From Cellulomonas edaphi (GTDB taxonomy: Bacteria > Actinomycetota > Actinomycetes > Actinomycetales > Cellulomonadaceae): 64,000 nucleotides of DNA. The notes beneath the pieces are model-generated. The model was not told the origin of the DNA and did no database searches. It saw only the letters and a program-made list of their open reading frames with translations. Numbering within the stretch: position 1 is the first letter of the stretch; the number at the start of each line of letters is the position of its first letter. The stretch covers positions 1-64,000 of the forward strand of contig NZ_JAUCGR010000003.1 of assembly GCF_030362815.1 (NCBI RefSeq), in the 5' to 3' direction. The position numbers were made by a program, and so were the translations under genes. Of the stretch, positions 15,311 to 25,608 are shown one piece after another.

Positions 15311-15529
15311 TCACGTCGCGGCGTGCCCGAGCACTCGGGCGACCTCCTGCCGGCACGGTTCCGGCTCCACCGCGACGGCGATCCTGGCGAGCCCGCGAGC
15401 GACCAGCGATCGCACGCGCGCGAGGTGCGGTCCCCTCGGCTCGACGACCGGCGCGTCCGGTTCGGCACTCAGCGCGACGTGCATCGTCGACCTGCGCGCC
15501 ATGGCGAGTGCGAGTGCTGGTGCATCCAT
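15311..15529 (-). CDS. Small hypothetical protein (72 residues)
   Basis: I do not recognise this protein. It is 72 residues, rich in Ala, Val and Arg, with one Cys (PCRQEV) and no membrane segment or signal. Evidence that it is real comes from its front end. The ATG at 15529 follows GGAGAGGGGAC, and a sigma70-type promoter (TTGACC, 17 bases, TACTTT) lies 35 bases further up. It is followed after 74 bases by the LacI-type regulator on the same strand and may be cotranscribed with it. The coding call remains tentative because no family was recognised. Confidence 0.5.
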   Translation of the reverse strand: MDAPALALAMARRSTMHVALSAEPDAPVVEPRGPHLARVRSLVARGLARIAVAVEPEPCRQEVARVLGHAAT

Positions 15530-15563
15530 GGTCTGTCCCCTCTCCGGTGCGTTCTGTACCGCT

Positions 15564-15592
15564 AAAGTACTGCCTGCCTCTGTACCGGTCAA
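15564..15592 (-). promoter_or_regulatory. Sigma70-type promoter with flanking 9-bp direct repeats
   Basis: On the minus strand, -35 TTGACC (15592-15587) and -10 TACTTT (15569-15564) are separated by 17 bases. The 9-mer TCTGTACCG (plus strand) occurs perfectly at 15553-15561 and 15579-15587, so one copy sits on the -35/spacer side and one just downstream of the -10. This looks like a pair of regulator sites; the regulator is unknown. It drives the 72-residue gene and perhaps the LacI-type gene. Confidence 0.6.
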
Positions 15593-15605
15593 GAGCAGGA
15601 GCGAA

Positions 15606-15642
15606 GATCGCCCCGCCCGGCGGAGGGCCGGGCGGGGCGATC
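15606..15642 (-). terminator. Strong hairpin terminator after the nuclease/nucleotidase gene
   Basis: A perfect 15-bp inverted repeat (15606-15620 with 15628-15642) and a 7-base loop, beginning 10 bases after the stop of the 15653-21133 gene. The U-tract is poor (TTCGCTCC on the minus strand), as is common in very GC-rich genomes. Confidence 0.75.
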
Positions 15643-15652
15643 GGGTGGTGCG

Positions 15653-18600
15653 TCAGCGCACGGTGAGCTTGTGGCTCGCCTTGGCCGGGGTGTAGCTGCT
15701 GCTGCCGGCGTAGGTCACGGTGACTGTGGCCGACTTCTTGGCCTTCGGGAGCGTGATCGTCACCGTGCCGCCCGAGAGCGACCCGGTCGCGACGGTCTCG
15801 CCACCGACCTTGACGGTGACCTTGCCCGAGGGCTTGGGTGCACCGGACTCCCCCGCGACCTTGACGGTCAGGACCGCGCGGGTGCCCTTCTTGACGCTCC
15901 ACGCCGACGCCGACAGCTTGATCGTCGGCGTCGCCTTGGCGACCTTGAGGACCGCCGTCCCCGAGGACGGCGCCACCGTCGCGCTGCCGAGGTAGACCGC
16001 CGTGAGCGTGTGCTTGCCGACGGTCAGGGACGACGGGAGGGTGACCTTCGCCGTGCCCTTCGTCCCGGCGGTCGACAGCACCGTCGTGAGCAGCACGGTC
16101 TTGCCGTCGCGGATCTCGACCTTGCCGCGCGGTGCCGACGTCGTCCCGACGACCGTGACGGTCGCCTTGACCGGGGTGCCGAAGGTGGTCGACGTGGGCT
16201 TGACGACCAGCGAGGTCGCCGAGGCCGACCTGGCGATCACGATGTCGTGCGTCGAGGAGCTGGACGACACGACCCCGGGCCCCGTCGGCACGAAGACCGC
16301 GGTGAGCGAGTGCGCGCCGACGCCGAGGTGGACCTTCGCCACTGCGACCCCCGAGACGACCGGGACGTTCTTGGCCAGGGTGGCCGTCCCGTCGTAGAAC
16401 GTGACCGAGCCGGCGACGCTCGCGGGCGTCACCGTCGCGGTCAGCGTCTGCTCGGCACCCACCACGAGGTGACCGGTGACCGCGAGCGCGGTCGTCGTGG
16501 CCTGGGCGACCACGGTGGTCACCACGGGCGACGTCGAGCCCGAGAACACGGGCGACGACGGGACGAACTCCGCCGTGAACGCGTGCGGGCCGGCGCTGAG
16601 ACCGTCGACCGTGGTGGTGGCCACGCCCGCCGCGAGCGTGACGTCCTGCGCGACGACCGAGCCGCCGTCGCGGAACGTGACCGTGCCCGCCGCGCCCGCC
16701 GGGGCCACGGTCGCGGTGAGGGTGAGCTCGCCGGCCGTGGTCGGGGTCCCCGAGACGACCAGGGTGGTGGTCGTCGCGGTGGTCGCGGCCTCGACCGCCA
16801 GGGGCAGCCTGACGGTGGTGCCGCTCGGAGTGGCCACGAGCGTGAGCACGTGGTCACCGGCCGGCGTCGCCGCCGGGATGGTGACGGACACGGTCGCCGC
16901 CCCACCCGCGACGGTCGCCGTCCCGATGGACGTGCCGTCGAGCCGCACGTCCAGCGCCGTGTTGACCGGGGAGCCGAGGCTCGTCAGGTCGAGCTTGGTC
17001 ACCGGGAAGGTCAGGTCGGTGCCCGCGGTGACGCTGTCCGGCAGTGCCGGGACGCCCACGGCATGTCGCGCGAAGTCGGGCGCCAGGTCCGGGTGGTCCT
17101 TCAGGTAGGCGATCCAGCCGTCCCGGTCGACGAGACCCGAGTCCTTGGTGGCCGAACCGCTCGAGAAGACCCGGAAGTTGTCGCCGCCCTGGGCGAGGAA
17201 CGAGAACGTCCCGATCCGGTAGTCGGCCGTGAGGTCGAGCGGCCGCCCGTCCACCGTGACCGACGTGATGTGGTGCCCCTGCGCCGCGGCAGCGTCATAC
17301 GTGTAGCTGACGTTGTCCGAGAGGCCCAGCGCCAGGTACGGACGCGACGGGACGGTGCCGTCGGCGTTCGTCTGCCACTGCTGCTCGAGCATGGTGACCA
17401 CCTGGGCGCCCGTGAGGGTCGTGGTCCAGAGGTTGTTGACGAACGGCAGGACGCCGTTCGCCTCGGCCGTGGTGACCACGCCGTCGGGTGCGTAGAAGAG
17501 CTCGGCACGCAGGCCGCCCGGGTTGACGACGCCGATCTGCGCGCCGCCGAGGTTCTCGGGCTCGAGCGTGTCCCGCAGCGCGTTCGCGACGAGGTTGCCG
17601 AGCGTGGACTCGTTGGCGCGGTCGTCCCGCGTCCCGCCGGTGTACGTCCCGGCGGTGTAGGTGCCACCGCTGAACGCCGTCGTGATGTCCGCCGTGACCG
17701 ACCCGACCGGCACGGAGCCGACGGCGGCGGCGTTGGCGAGCGCGGCGTCGACGATCGTCTTGACGGCCGCGACCCGCGGGTAGGCGGCCACGAGGTCGGC
17801 GTCCGCCGTCGTCACGCGGGGCACGTCCACCTGGGTGTGCGCGGTGACGTCGTCCGTCGCAGGGTCGTACGTCAGCACGATCTTGCCGATGTACTCGCCG
17901 TAGGAACCGGTCTGCAGGACGGGCCGCGTCTTGCCGGCCCCGCCGGGGACCGGCGCCTCCCACGCGTACTGCTTGTGGGTGTGACCGGTGAAGATGGCGT
18001 CGACCTTGGCCGACGTCTTGGTCACGATGTCCGCGAACGCCCCGCCGTGCGCGACCTCGGCCTCGAGGGACGAGCCGTCGGGGGTGCCCGCGCCCGCGCC
18101 CTCGTGGTACTCGGCCACGAGCACGTCGGCTTCGCCGTTCGACTCGTCCCCGTCGGTCAGCTGGGCCGCGACGCGGTTGACCGCGGCGACCGGGTCGCCG
18201 AAGTCGAGGGTCGCCACGCCGCCCGGCGAGACGAGCGTCGGCGTCTCCTGGGTCACCGCGCCGATGACGCCGACCCGCACGCCGTCCATGTCGATGACCG
18301 TGTACTCGTCGAGCGCCGGGTCCGTGGTGCCCTTGTGGTAGACGTTGGCGCCCAGGTAGTCCCAGCTCGCCGCGTCGGCGATGCGACCGGCGAGGTCCGA
18401 GAAGCCCTGGTCGAACTCGTGGTTGCCGACCGCCGATGCCTTGAGCTCCAGCGCGTTGAGGACGTCGATCGTCGGCTTGTCCTTCGCGGTCGCCGAGGCG
18501 AACAGCGACGCACCCACGTTGTCACCGGCGGACAGGAACGCCACCGGGCCGGTCGCCTCCTTGCGCAGCTTCTCCACCGTGCCGGCGAACTTCACCGTGT

Positions 18601-21133
18601 TGGCGTCGATGCGGCCGTGGAAGTCGTTGATGTTCAGGAAGGTCAGGTCGACGGGGGCGTCGTTCTTGCCCGCCTCGAGGCCCACGAGCACGGGGTCGTG
18701 GTCCGACGAGCGGTACTCGTCGGGGGCGTAGAAGAGCGTGCCGTGGTAGTTGTACCGGCTGTACTCCAGCGCGATGGACTCCTCGGCGTTGATCTCCCAG
18801 ATGTCCGCCCCCGTGGCCCGCTCGAGCGCGGGGCCGTTGAGCAGCACGTGGTCGAGCGAGCCCGACAGGCCGCCGAACGAGTAGGAGTACTGGCCGTGCG
18901 CCAGGTGCGACGCGGCGTCGGTGTAGCCCGCGTCGTAGAGCACCTGCAGCGGGTCCTCCTGCGTGTACGAGTTGAAGTCGCCCACGAGCGCCACCGACGC
19001 CGTGTCGCCCTGGATCGTCGGGACCCAGTTCTTCAGCGCCGTCGCCTGCGCGACGCGGGAGGCGTTGGACGCGCCCTGCCCGTCGCCGGAGTCGGCGTCA
19101 CCCGGGAGCGGCCCGGCCGAGCCCTTGGACTTGAAGTGGTTCACCACGACGAGGAACGGCTCGCCGCCCCCCACCGGCGTGAACGCCTGCGCGATGGGCT
19201 CGCGCGCGTTGGCGAACGCACCCGTTCCCGAGCTGAGGGTGCCGAGCGCGTGCGAGGCCCCCGTGCGCTCGACGGCAGCCTTGCGGTAGATGATCGCGTT
19301 GGTGATGACGTCCATCTCGGACGCGGGTGGCAGGTCGCTCGACGACGGGACGCCGGCCCAGACGTCGGAGCCCGCGGCTGCGTTGAGCGCGCCCACCAAG
19401 GTGCCGAGCGCCTCGTCCGCCACGCCGTCCACGACGAGGGAGTTCTCGATCTCGAGCAGGCCCACGACGTCGGCGTCGAGGTCGTTGATCGCCGCGACGA
19501 TCTTGTCCTGCTGACGCTTCAGGTCCGCCGCGTCCCACGCACCGCGCTGGTCGCAGCCGGTGTTGACCGTGACGCCGTCGCCGTCGCGGTCCTTGAACGC
19601 CGTGCAGCTCGCGTCGGCGTTGCCGAGCGTCGTGAAGTAGTTGAGGACGTTGAACGACGCGATCTTCAGGTCGCCACCCACGTCAGAGGGCGCGGCCGTG
19701 CGGTCGTTCGCGAAGGTCGCCGGCGATCCGCCCGTCGACACGGGCGCGGTCGGGTTCAGCTTCCAGACGTCGTTGCGGTAGTCGACGACGACCGGCCTGG
19801 TGAACGTCGCGGCGGCACCCACCCGGACCGGGTGGGTCAGCGAGACGTACGGCGGCGTGAGGCCCTGGTTCGCGGCCGACAGGAAGTTCGTGGTCGCACC
19901 GTCGTCGAGGACGACGCCGCGCGCCGCGTTGTCGGCGGCGATCGCGGTCGCGGCCGGGGTGCCCGGGCGAGCCTCGTCGGTGGGCTGGATGAGCGGCGTG
20001 GTGCCGGTCGCCAGGCCGACCTCGCCGTACTGGTTCGTGGAGAACGTGTTCGAGATCGTCCACGACCCGCTCGGGGCGAACAGCGTCGACTCGAGCGCCT
20101 CCCGTCCCGCGTCGGTGGTCGGCCACGCGCCCGTCGTCGGGCTGACCGTGGCGCCGTCCGCCAGCGTGCTGAGCCCCGCCGCGGACGTCACCGTGAGCTC
20201 GGTCAGGCCGCTGAACTCGCTCACGGCGCCGGTGACCTTCACGTGGTCGCCGATCGCCACGGAGGCGACCGTGCTGGGCGAGTAGACGAACAGACCGTTC
20301 GAGGCGCTCGCGCCGCTCAGAGGGCCGCCCGTGCCGGGGGTCTGGATGACGTACCCGTTCAGACCGCCGGTCGGGTAGGCGGCCGTGACGACGCCGTCCG
20401 TCGTGACCGTCTGGCCGACGAGCGGCGAGGCGGCGCCGGTTCCCTGGATCTCGGCGATCGTCTTCGTCGCCGGGGTGCCGGGGTCGGTCGGGTCGGTCGG
20501 CGTCGCACCGCTGTTCTCGGGCGTCACGTCGCCCGCGGTGAAGTCCGCGCCGTTGTCGGCCGTGTTGGCGTGCTGCGCGTTGCGCGCGACGGACGTGGTG
20601 CTGGACGGCGCGGGCGCGGGCGCCGAGCCCGCCTTGTCGTTGGCGGTCGCGCCGAACCCGACGAAGTCGACGACGCTGGGGGCCGTCGAGCACGCGGTCC
20701 CGCACGAGAGCGCGGTCGTGGCGTTGACGAGCGCGACCTTCCCCGCGGTGCCGCTCATGGCGATCGCACCGGCCACGTCGGGCGTCGGCAGGTCGGTCGT
20801 CCCGCCGCTGCCCACGGCCTCGGCGACGAGGTAGGTGGCCTTGGCGGGGATCGAGCCCGTCAGCGGGGTGGTCTGCCAGGAGGTCCCGGTCGCCGATGCG
20901 TACTGCACGGACCATCCCGCGAGCGACACCGGGGACGTCCCGGGGTTGTACAGCTCGACGAAGTCGCGCTTGAAGACCGCGCCGGAGTTCCCTCCCCCGC
21001 CGTACACCTCGTTGATGATCACGGCCGCACCGGGCGAGACGGCGGCTGAGGCCGCCCCCGCCCCTGCGACCGACCCGGCCAGCACCACGGCAAGAGCCGT
21101 GAGGCCCCCGACCGATCTCACAGCTGCATGCAC
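15653..21133 (-). CDS. Secreted multidomain DNase / 5'-nucleotidase with Ig-like repeats
   Basis: A 1826-residue exported protein that probably degrades extracellular DNA and releases phosphate. The signal peptide is residues 1-30 (ending GAGAASAA). Domains follow in order. A lamin-tail domain starts at about 38 (VIINEVYGGGG). An OB-fold lies at about 225-320. An ExeM/NucH-type exonuclease-endonuclease-phosphatase domain spans about 489-820, with LKIASFNVLNY, LLEIEN, VNHFKSKG, VGDFNSY and SSDHDPV. A UshA-type metallophosphatase with 5'-nucleotidase C-terminal domain starts at about 830 (NINDFHGR, GNHEFDQG). Bacterial Ig-like repeats run from about 1380 to the end. There is no LPXTG anchor. 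The start is GTG at 21133 behind AAGGAG; it has its own terminator. Confidence 0.92.
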   Translation of the reverse strand: MHAAVRSVGGLTALAVVLAGSVAGAGAASAAVSPGAAVIINEVYGGGGNSGAVFKRDFVELYNPGTSPVSLAGWSVQYASATGTSWQTTPLTGSIPAKATYLVAEAVGSGGTTDLPTPDVAGAIAMSGTAGKVALVNATTALSCGTACSTAPSVVDFVGFGATANDKAGSAPAPAPSSTTSVARNAQHANTADNGADFTAGDVTPENSGATPTDPTDPGTPATKTIAEIQGTGAASPLVGQTVTTDGVVTAAYPTGGLNGYVIQTPGTGGPLSGASASNGLFVYSPSTVASVAIGDHVKVTGAVSEFSGLTELTVTSAAGLSTLADGATVSPTTGAWPTTDAGREALESTLFAPSGSWTISNTFSTNQYGEVGLATGTTPLIQPTDEARPGTPAATAIAADNAARGVVLDDGATTNFLSAANQGLTPPYVSLTHPVRVGAAATFTRPVVVDYRNDVWKLNPTAPVSTGGSPATFANDRTAAPSDVGGDLKIASFNVLNYFTTLGNADASCTAFKDRDGDGVTVNTGCDQRGAWDAADLKRQQDKIVAAINDLDADVVGLLEIENSLVVDGVADEALGTLVGALNAAAGSDVWAGVPSSSDLPPASEMDVITNAIIYRKAAVERTGASHALGTLSSGTGAFANAREPIAQAFTPVGGGEPFLVVVNHFKSKGSAGPLPGDADSGDGQGASNASRVAQATALKNWVPTIQGDTASVALVGDFNSYTQEDPLQVLYDAGYTDAASHLAHGQYSYSFGGLSGSLDHVLLNGPALERATGADIWEINAEESIALEYSRYNYHGTLFYAPDEYRSSDHDPVLVGLEAGKNDAPVDLTFLNINDFHGRIDANTVKFAGTVEKLRKEATGPVAFLSAGDNVGASLFASATAKDKPTIDVLNALELKASAVGNHEFDQGFSDLAGRIADAASWDYLGANVYHKGTTDPALDEYTVIDMDGVRVGVIGAVTQETPTLVSPGGVATLDFGDPVAAVNRVAAQLTDGDESNGEADVLVAEYHEGAGAGTPDGSSLEAEVAHGGAFADIVTKTSAKVDAIFTGHTHKQYAWEAPVPGGAGKTRPVLQTGSYGEYIGKIVLTYDPATDDVTAHTQVDVPRVTTADADLVAAYPRVAAVKTIVDAALANAAAVGSVPVGSVTADITTAFSGGTYTAGTYTGGTRDDRANESTLGNLVANALRDTLEPENLGGAQIGVVNPGGLRAELFYAPDGVVTTAEANGVLPFVNNLWTTTLTGAQVVTMLEQQWQTNADGTVPSRPYLALGLSDNVSYTYDAAAAQGHHITSVTVDGRPLDLTADYRIGTFSFLAQGGDNFRVFSSGSATKDSGLVDRDGWIAYLKDHPDLAPDFARHAVGVPALPDSVTAGTDLTFPVTKLDLTSLGSPVNTALDVRLDGTSIGTATVAGGAATVSVTIPAATPAGDHVLTLVATPSGTTVRLPLAVEAATTATTTTLVVSGTPTTAGELTLTATVAPAGAAGTVTFRDGGSVVAQDVTLAAGVATTTVDGLSAGPHAFTAEFVPSSPVFSGSTSPVVTTVVAQATTTALAVTGHLVVGAEQTLTATVTPASVAGSVTFYDGTATLAKNVPVVSGVAVAKVHLGVGAHSLTAVFVPTGPGVVSSSSSTHDIVIARSASATSLVVKPTSTTFGTPVKATVTVVGTTSAPRGKVEIRDGKTVLLTTVLSTAGTKGTAKVTLPSSLTVGKHTLTAVYLGSATVAPSSGTAVLKVAKATPTIKLSASAWSVKKGTRAVLTVKVAGESGAPKPSGKVTVKVGGETVATGSLSGGTVTITLPKAKKSATVTVTYAGSSSYTPAKASHKLTVR

Positions 21134-21275
21134 GTCGGACAACTCCTTCGTCGGGGAACCGCGAAACGGCCGCGCACGGCGGCCCCGGCAACCTTCGCCC
21201 GCTGCCCGATTTGCCGCAACTACTCCCCGGTAACAATGCTGTGAACTCATCCCAGGACTCGTGAACCGCGGACGA

Positions 21276-21311
21276 CGAAGGCTCCCGATCCGGACAGATC
21301 GGGAGCCTTCG
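21276..21311 (-). terminator. Hairpin terminator after pheT
   Basis: A perfect 15-bp stem (21276-21290 with 21297-21311) and a 6-base loop, starting 16 bases after the pheT stop. It lies upstream of the next minus-strand gene and would keep pheST transcription from running into it. No clear U-tract. Confidence 0.75.
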
Positions 21312-21327
21312 CGCGACGGGCGGCAGG

Positions 21328-23873
21328 TCAGGCGCGCAGGGTCGCCCCGAAACGCCGGTTCGCCTCGGCCACGACCGAGTCACGCACGGCCGCGGTCTCC
21401 GCAGCCGTCAACGTGCGGTCCCCAGCACGCAGGCGCAGCGAGAAGGCGAGCGAGCGCGTGCCTGCCTCGAGCTGCCCCCCGCTGTAGACGTCGAACAGGC
21501 TGACCTGCTCGACCACGTCGCCGACCTCGCTGCCCTCTGCGCCTGCCCGCACGGCGGCCAGGACGGCGGCCGCGGGGACGTCGGACGCCACGACGAGCGC
21601 GACGTCCTCCTTGGCGAGCGGGAAGGTCGACAGCGCGGACGCCTGGACCGGGCCGCCCGATGCAGCTGCGAGAAGCTCGTCGAGGTTGAGCTCGAACGCC
21701 ACGGCGCGCGCCGGCAGGTCCAGGGCGGCCACGACGTTCGGGTGCAGCTCGCCGGCGTGACCGACGACCGTGCCGTCGACCGTGCTCAGGCGCGCGCACC
21801 GGCCGGGGTGCCACGGCGCGCGCACCGCGTTCTCGACCACGAGCTCCACGCCGAGGGTCCCCGCGACCAGCAGGGCGGCCTCGAGCGCGTCGGTGTGGTC
21901 GGCCCGTCGACCCGGTCCCCACCAGCCGGCGGGCTCGCGCAGGCCGGCGAGCACGCCCGCCACGTGGCGCGGCTGCGGGGGGACGCCCGCGTCGAGCGCC
22001 TCGAGCTGCTCGTCGCTGGGGAGCACACCGCCCGGGAGCCGCGGAGCCGCGGGGGCGTCGGCGGACGGGAGGGTGACGAGCCCGAGCTCGAACACCGCGA
22101 CGTCGCTAGCGCCGCGGGCCACGTTGCGCCGCGCGGTGTCGAGCAGCGTGACCAGGAGGTCGGTGCGCAGGAGCGGCTGGCTCTCGGCGATCGGGTTGGC
22201 GAGCCGGATCGCGCGACGCCGCTCGTCGTCGGCGTCGAGCCCGAGGACGTCCAGCTGGTCGGCCCCGACGAACGGGTAGCTCAGCACCTCGACGAGCCCG
22301 AAGCACGCGAGCCGGTCGGCGACCGCTCGGCGCGCGCGCTGCTCGTCGCTCAGGCCCCGGCCGGCGGGGGCGGGCGGCAGGATCGAGGGGATGGCGTCGT
22401 AGCCGCGCAGGCGTGCGACCTCCTCGACGAGGTCCACCCCGACCGTCAGGTCCGGCCGCCACGTGGGCGGCAGCACCGTCAGCGGGTCGGTGCCCGTGAC
22501 CTCGCAGCCGATGGCCGTGAGCGTCTCGCGCACCTCGTCGACCGTGTACGGCACCCCGACCAGCCGCGAGGGCAGGTCCGCGGCCAGCGTGATCGGGGCC
22601 GGGGGCGTGGTGCGGTCGATGTCGGTCACCGTGTCGTCGGGCGTGCCGCCACCGTGCTCGACGAGCAGCGCCACCACGCGGTCCACCGCGACGCGGGCCA
22701 GCTGCGGGTCCACGCCACGCTCGTAGCGCTTGGCCGCCTCGGTCGGCAGCTTGTGCCGCCGGGCGGTGCGCGCGACCGTCACGGGATCCCAGCGTGCCGC
22801 CTCGACGAGCACGTCGCTCGTGGTGGGGCCCACCTCGCTGTCGCCGCCGCCCATCACGCCCGCGAGGCCGATGATCCGGCTGCCCGCGCCGTCGGGGCTG
22901 TCGGTGACCAGCAGGTCCTCGGGGTCGAGCGTGCGCACGGTGTCGTCCAGCGTGCGCAGCGTCTCCCCCGCCCGAGCCCGGCGCACCACGAGCGGCTCCG
23001 CGACGCGCTCGAGGTCGTAGGCGTGCAGGGGCTGGCCCAGGTCGAGCATCACGTAGTTCGTCGCGTCTACCGCGAGGTTGATCGCGCGCATGCCCGCCTG
23101 CTGCAGGCGGCGCTGCATCCACGTGGGAGACGGGTCGGCGGCACGCACGCCGCGCACGACGCGCGCGACGAAACGGTCGACGCCCGGCACGCCGTGGATG
23201 GGCGCCTGGTCGTCGATCTCGACCACGAAGCCGGGCTCCGGGGTGTCCGTGGGCACCGGCAGCGCCGGGTCCGTGAAGGCCGCGCCCGTCGAGTGCGCGT
23301 ACTCGCGGGCGACCCCGCGCATGGAGAAGCAGTAGCCCCGGTCCGGGGTCACGTTGATCTCCAGGACCTCCTCGCCGAGGCCGAGCAGCTCGCGCGCGTC
23401 GGTGCCGACGGGCGCGTCGATGCCGAGCGTCGCGAGCACGATGATGCCCGCGTGATCCTCGCCCAGCCCGAGCTCGCGCGCGGAGCAGATCATGCCGTCG
23501 GACACGTGCCCGTACGTCTTGCGCGACGCGATCGGGAACGGTCCGGGCAGGACGGCGCCGGGCAGCGCCACGACGACGCGGTCGCCCACGTCGAAGTTGT
23601 GCGCACCGCACACGATGCCGCGCGGCGCGCCGCCCTCCTCGTTGTGCGCGGGGCCGACGTCGACCCGGCACCAGTTGATCGTCTTGCCGTTCTTCTGCGG
23701 CTCCGGGGTGCGCTCCACGACCTCGCCGACGACGAGCGGCCCGCTCACCGCGGCCGGGTGGATCGCCTCCTCCTCGAGCCCGACGCGCACGAGGTCCTCG
23801 GCGAGGCGCTCCGCGGTCAGCCCGGCGGGGAGCTCGACGTGGTCGCCGAGCCAGGACAGAGGGACACGAGGCA

Positions 23874-23874
<1 letters not shown>
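21328..23874 (-). CDS. pheT: Phenylalanyl-tRNA synthetase beta subunit
   Basis: Beta chain of the alpha2-beta2 PheRS that charges tRNA-Phe. The 848-residue protein starts MPRVPLSWLGDHVELP. It has the EMAPII-like tRNA-binding domain at about 40-150 (GPLVVGEVVERTPEPQKNG), B3/B4 editing domains in the middle, the B5 region with AAKRYERGVDP, and the C-terminal anticodon-binding domain ending SLRLRAGDRTLTA. The length is normal. The ATG overlaps the last base of pheS (TGATG), so both subunits are coupled. Confidence 0.97.
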
Positions 23875-25025
<1,151 letters not shown>

Positions 25026-25198
25026 TCGGCGCCCGTCCCGAGCCTGGTCCGTGGTCCACCGCAACGCGGTCACCTCACGTGCGCGTCAGCGCGGCCCGGG
25101 CACGGGCCGCGGAAATCGGCGATCACTCCCACCCCGCATGCGCATGGCCCGATCCTGCCACGCCGACCTCGAACGCCTCACCTCGTTTCCGCGCCGAC

Positions 25199-25558
25199 CT
25201 GGTGGTTGTCCACGTCTCGGCCGGCGCAACCGGGGACAACCACAGGCTCGGCGACCTCCCCGCGGACGAGGTTGTGGTTGTCCACGTCCCGGCCGGCGCG
25301 ATCGCGGACAACCACGGGGTCGGCGACCGCCCCCGGTGCGAGGTTGTGGTTGTCCACGTCCCGGCCGGCGCGATCGCGGACAACCACGGGGTCGGCGACC
25401 GCCCCCGGTGCGAGGTTGTGGTTGTCCACGTCCCGGCCGGCGCGATCGCGGACAACCACAGGCTCGGCGACCGCCCCGGGTGCGAGGTTGTGGTTGTCCA
25501 CGGATGGGCCTCCGCATCCGCGGACAACCACAGGGTCGGCGGGCAGACGGGGCGAGAG
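25199..25558. repeat. Five-copy 72-bp tandem repeat with DnaA-box-like inverted arms
   Basis: Five consecutive units with an exact 72-bp period. Each unit has GTGGTTGTCC (starts 25202, 25274, 25346, 25418, 25490) and, 22 bases after its end, the inverted copy GGACAACCAC (starts 25234, 25306, 25378, 25450, 25522). Units 2 and 3 are identical and unit 4 differs slightly. Units 1 and 5 keep the arms but differ between them. The left arms contain TTGTCCACG, one base from the high-GC DnaA box TTGTCCACA. All six frames are open through the array, so openness is not evidence of coding. It lies between the divergent pheS and LLM genes. Function is unknown. Confidence 0.9.
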
Positions 25559-25608
25559 GGTCGGCGTGGACCAGACTGGGCGGTCGGTGGAGCGAGAGGG
25601 AGGGTGAT

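Noticed and set aside
21200..21270. PHO box before the nuclease/nucleotidase gene (GTTCAC repeats)
   Set aside because: GTTCAC-like units are spaced 20 and 12 bases, not the 11/22 expected for PhoP direct repeats.
25199..25558. CRISPR array
   Set aside because: Units are near-identical over the full 72 bp with no variable spacers, and there are no cas genes nearby.
25199..25558. Chromosomal origin of replication
   Set aside because: Boxes resemble DnaA sites but dnaA, dnaN, rpmH and an AT-rich region are absent; neighbours are pheS and an LLM oxidoreductase.
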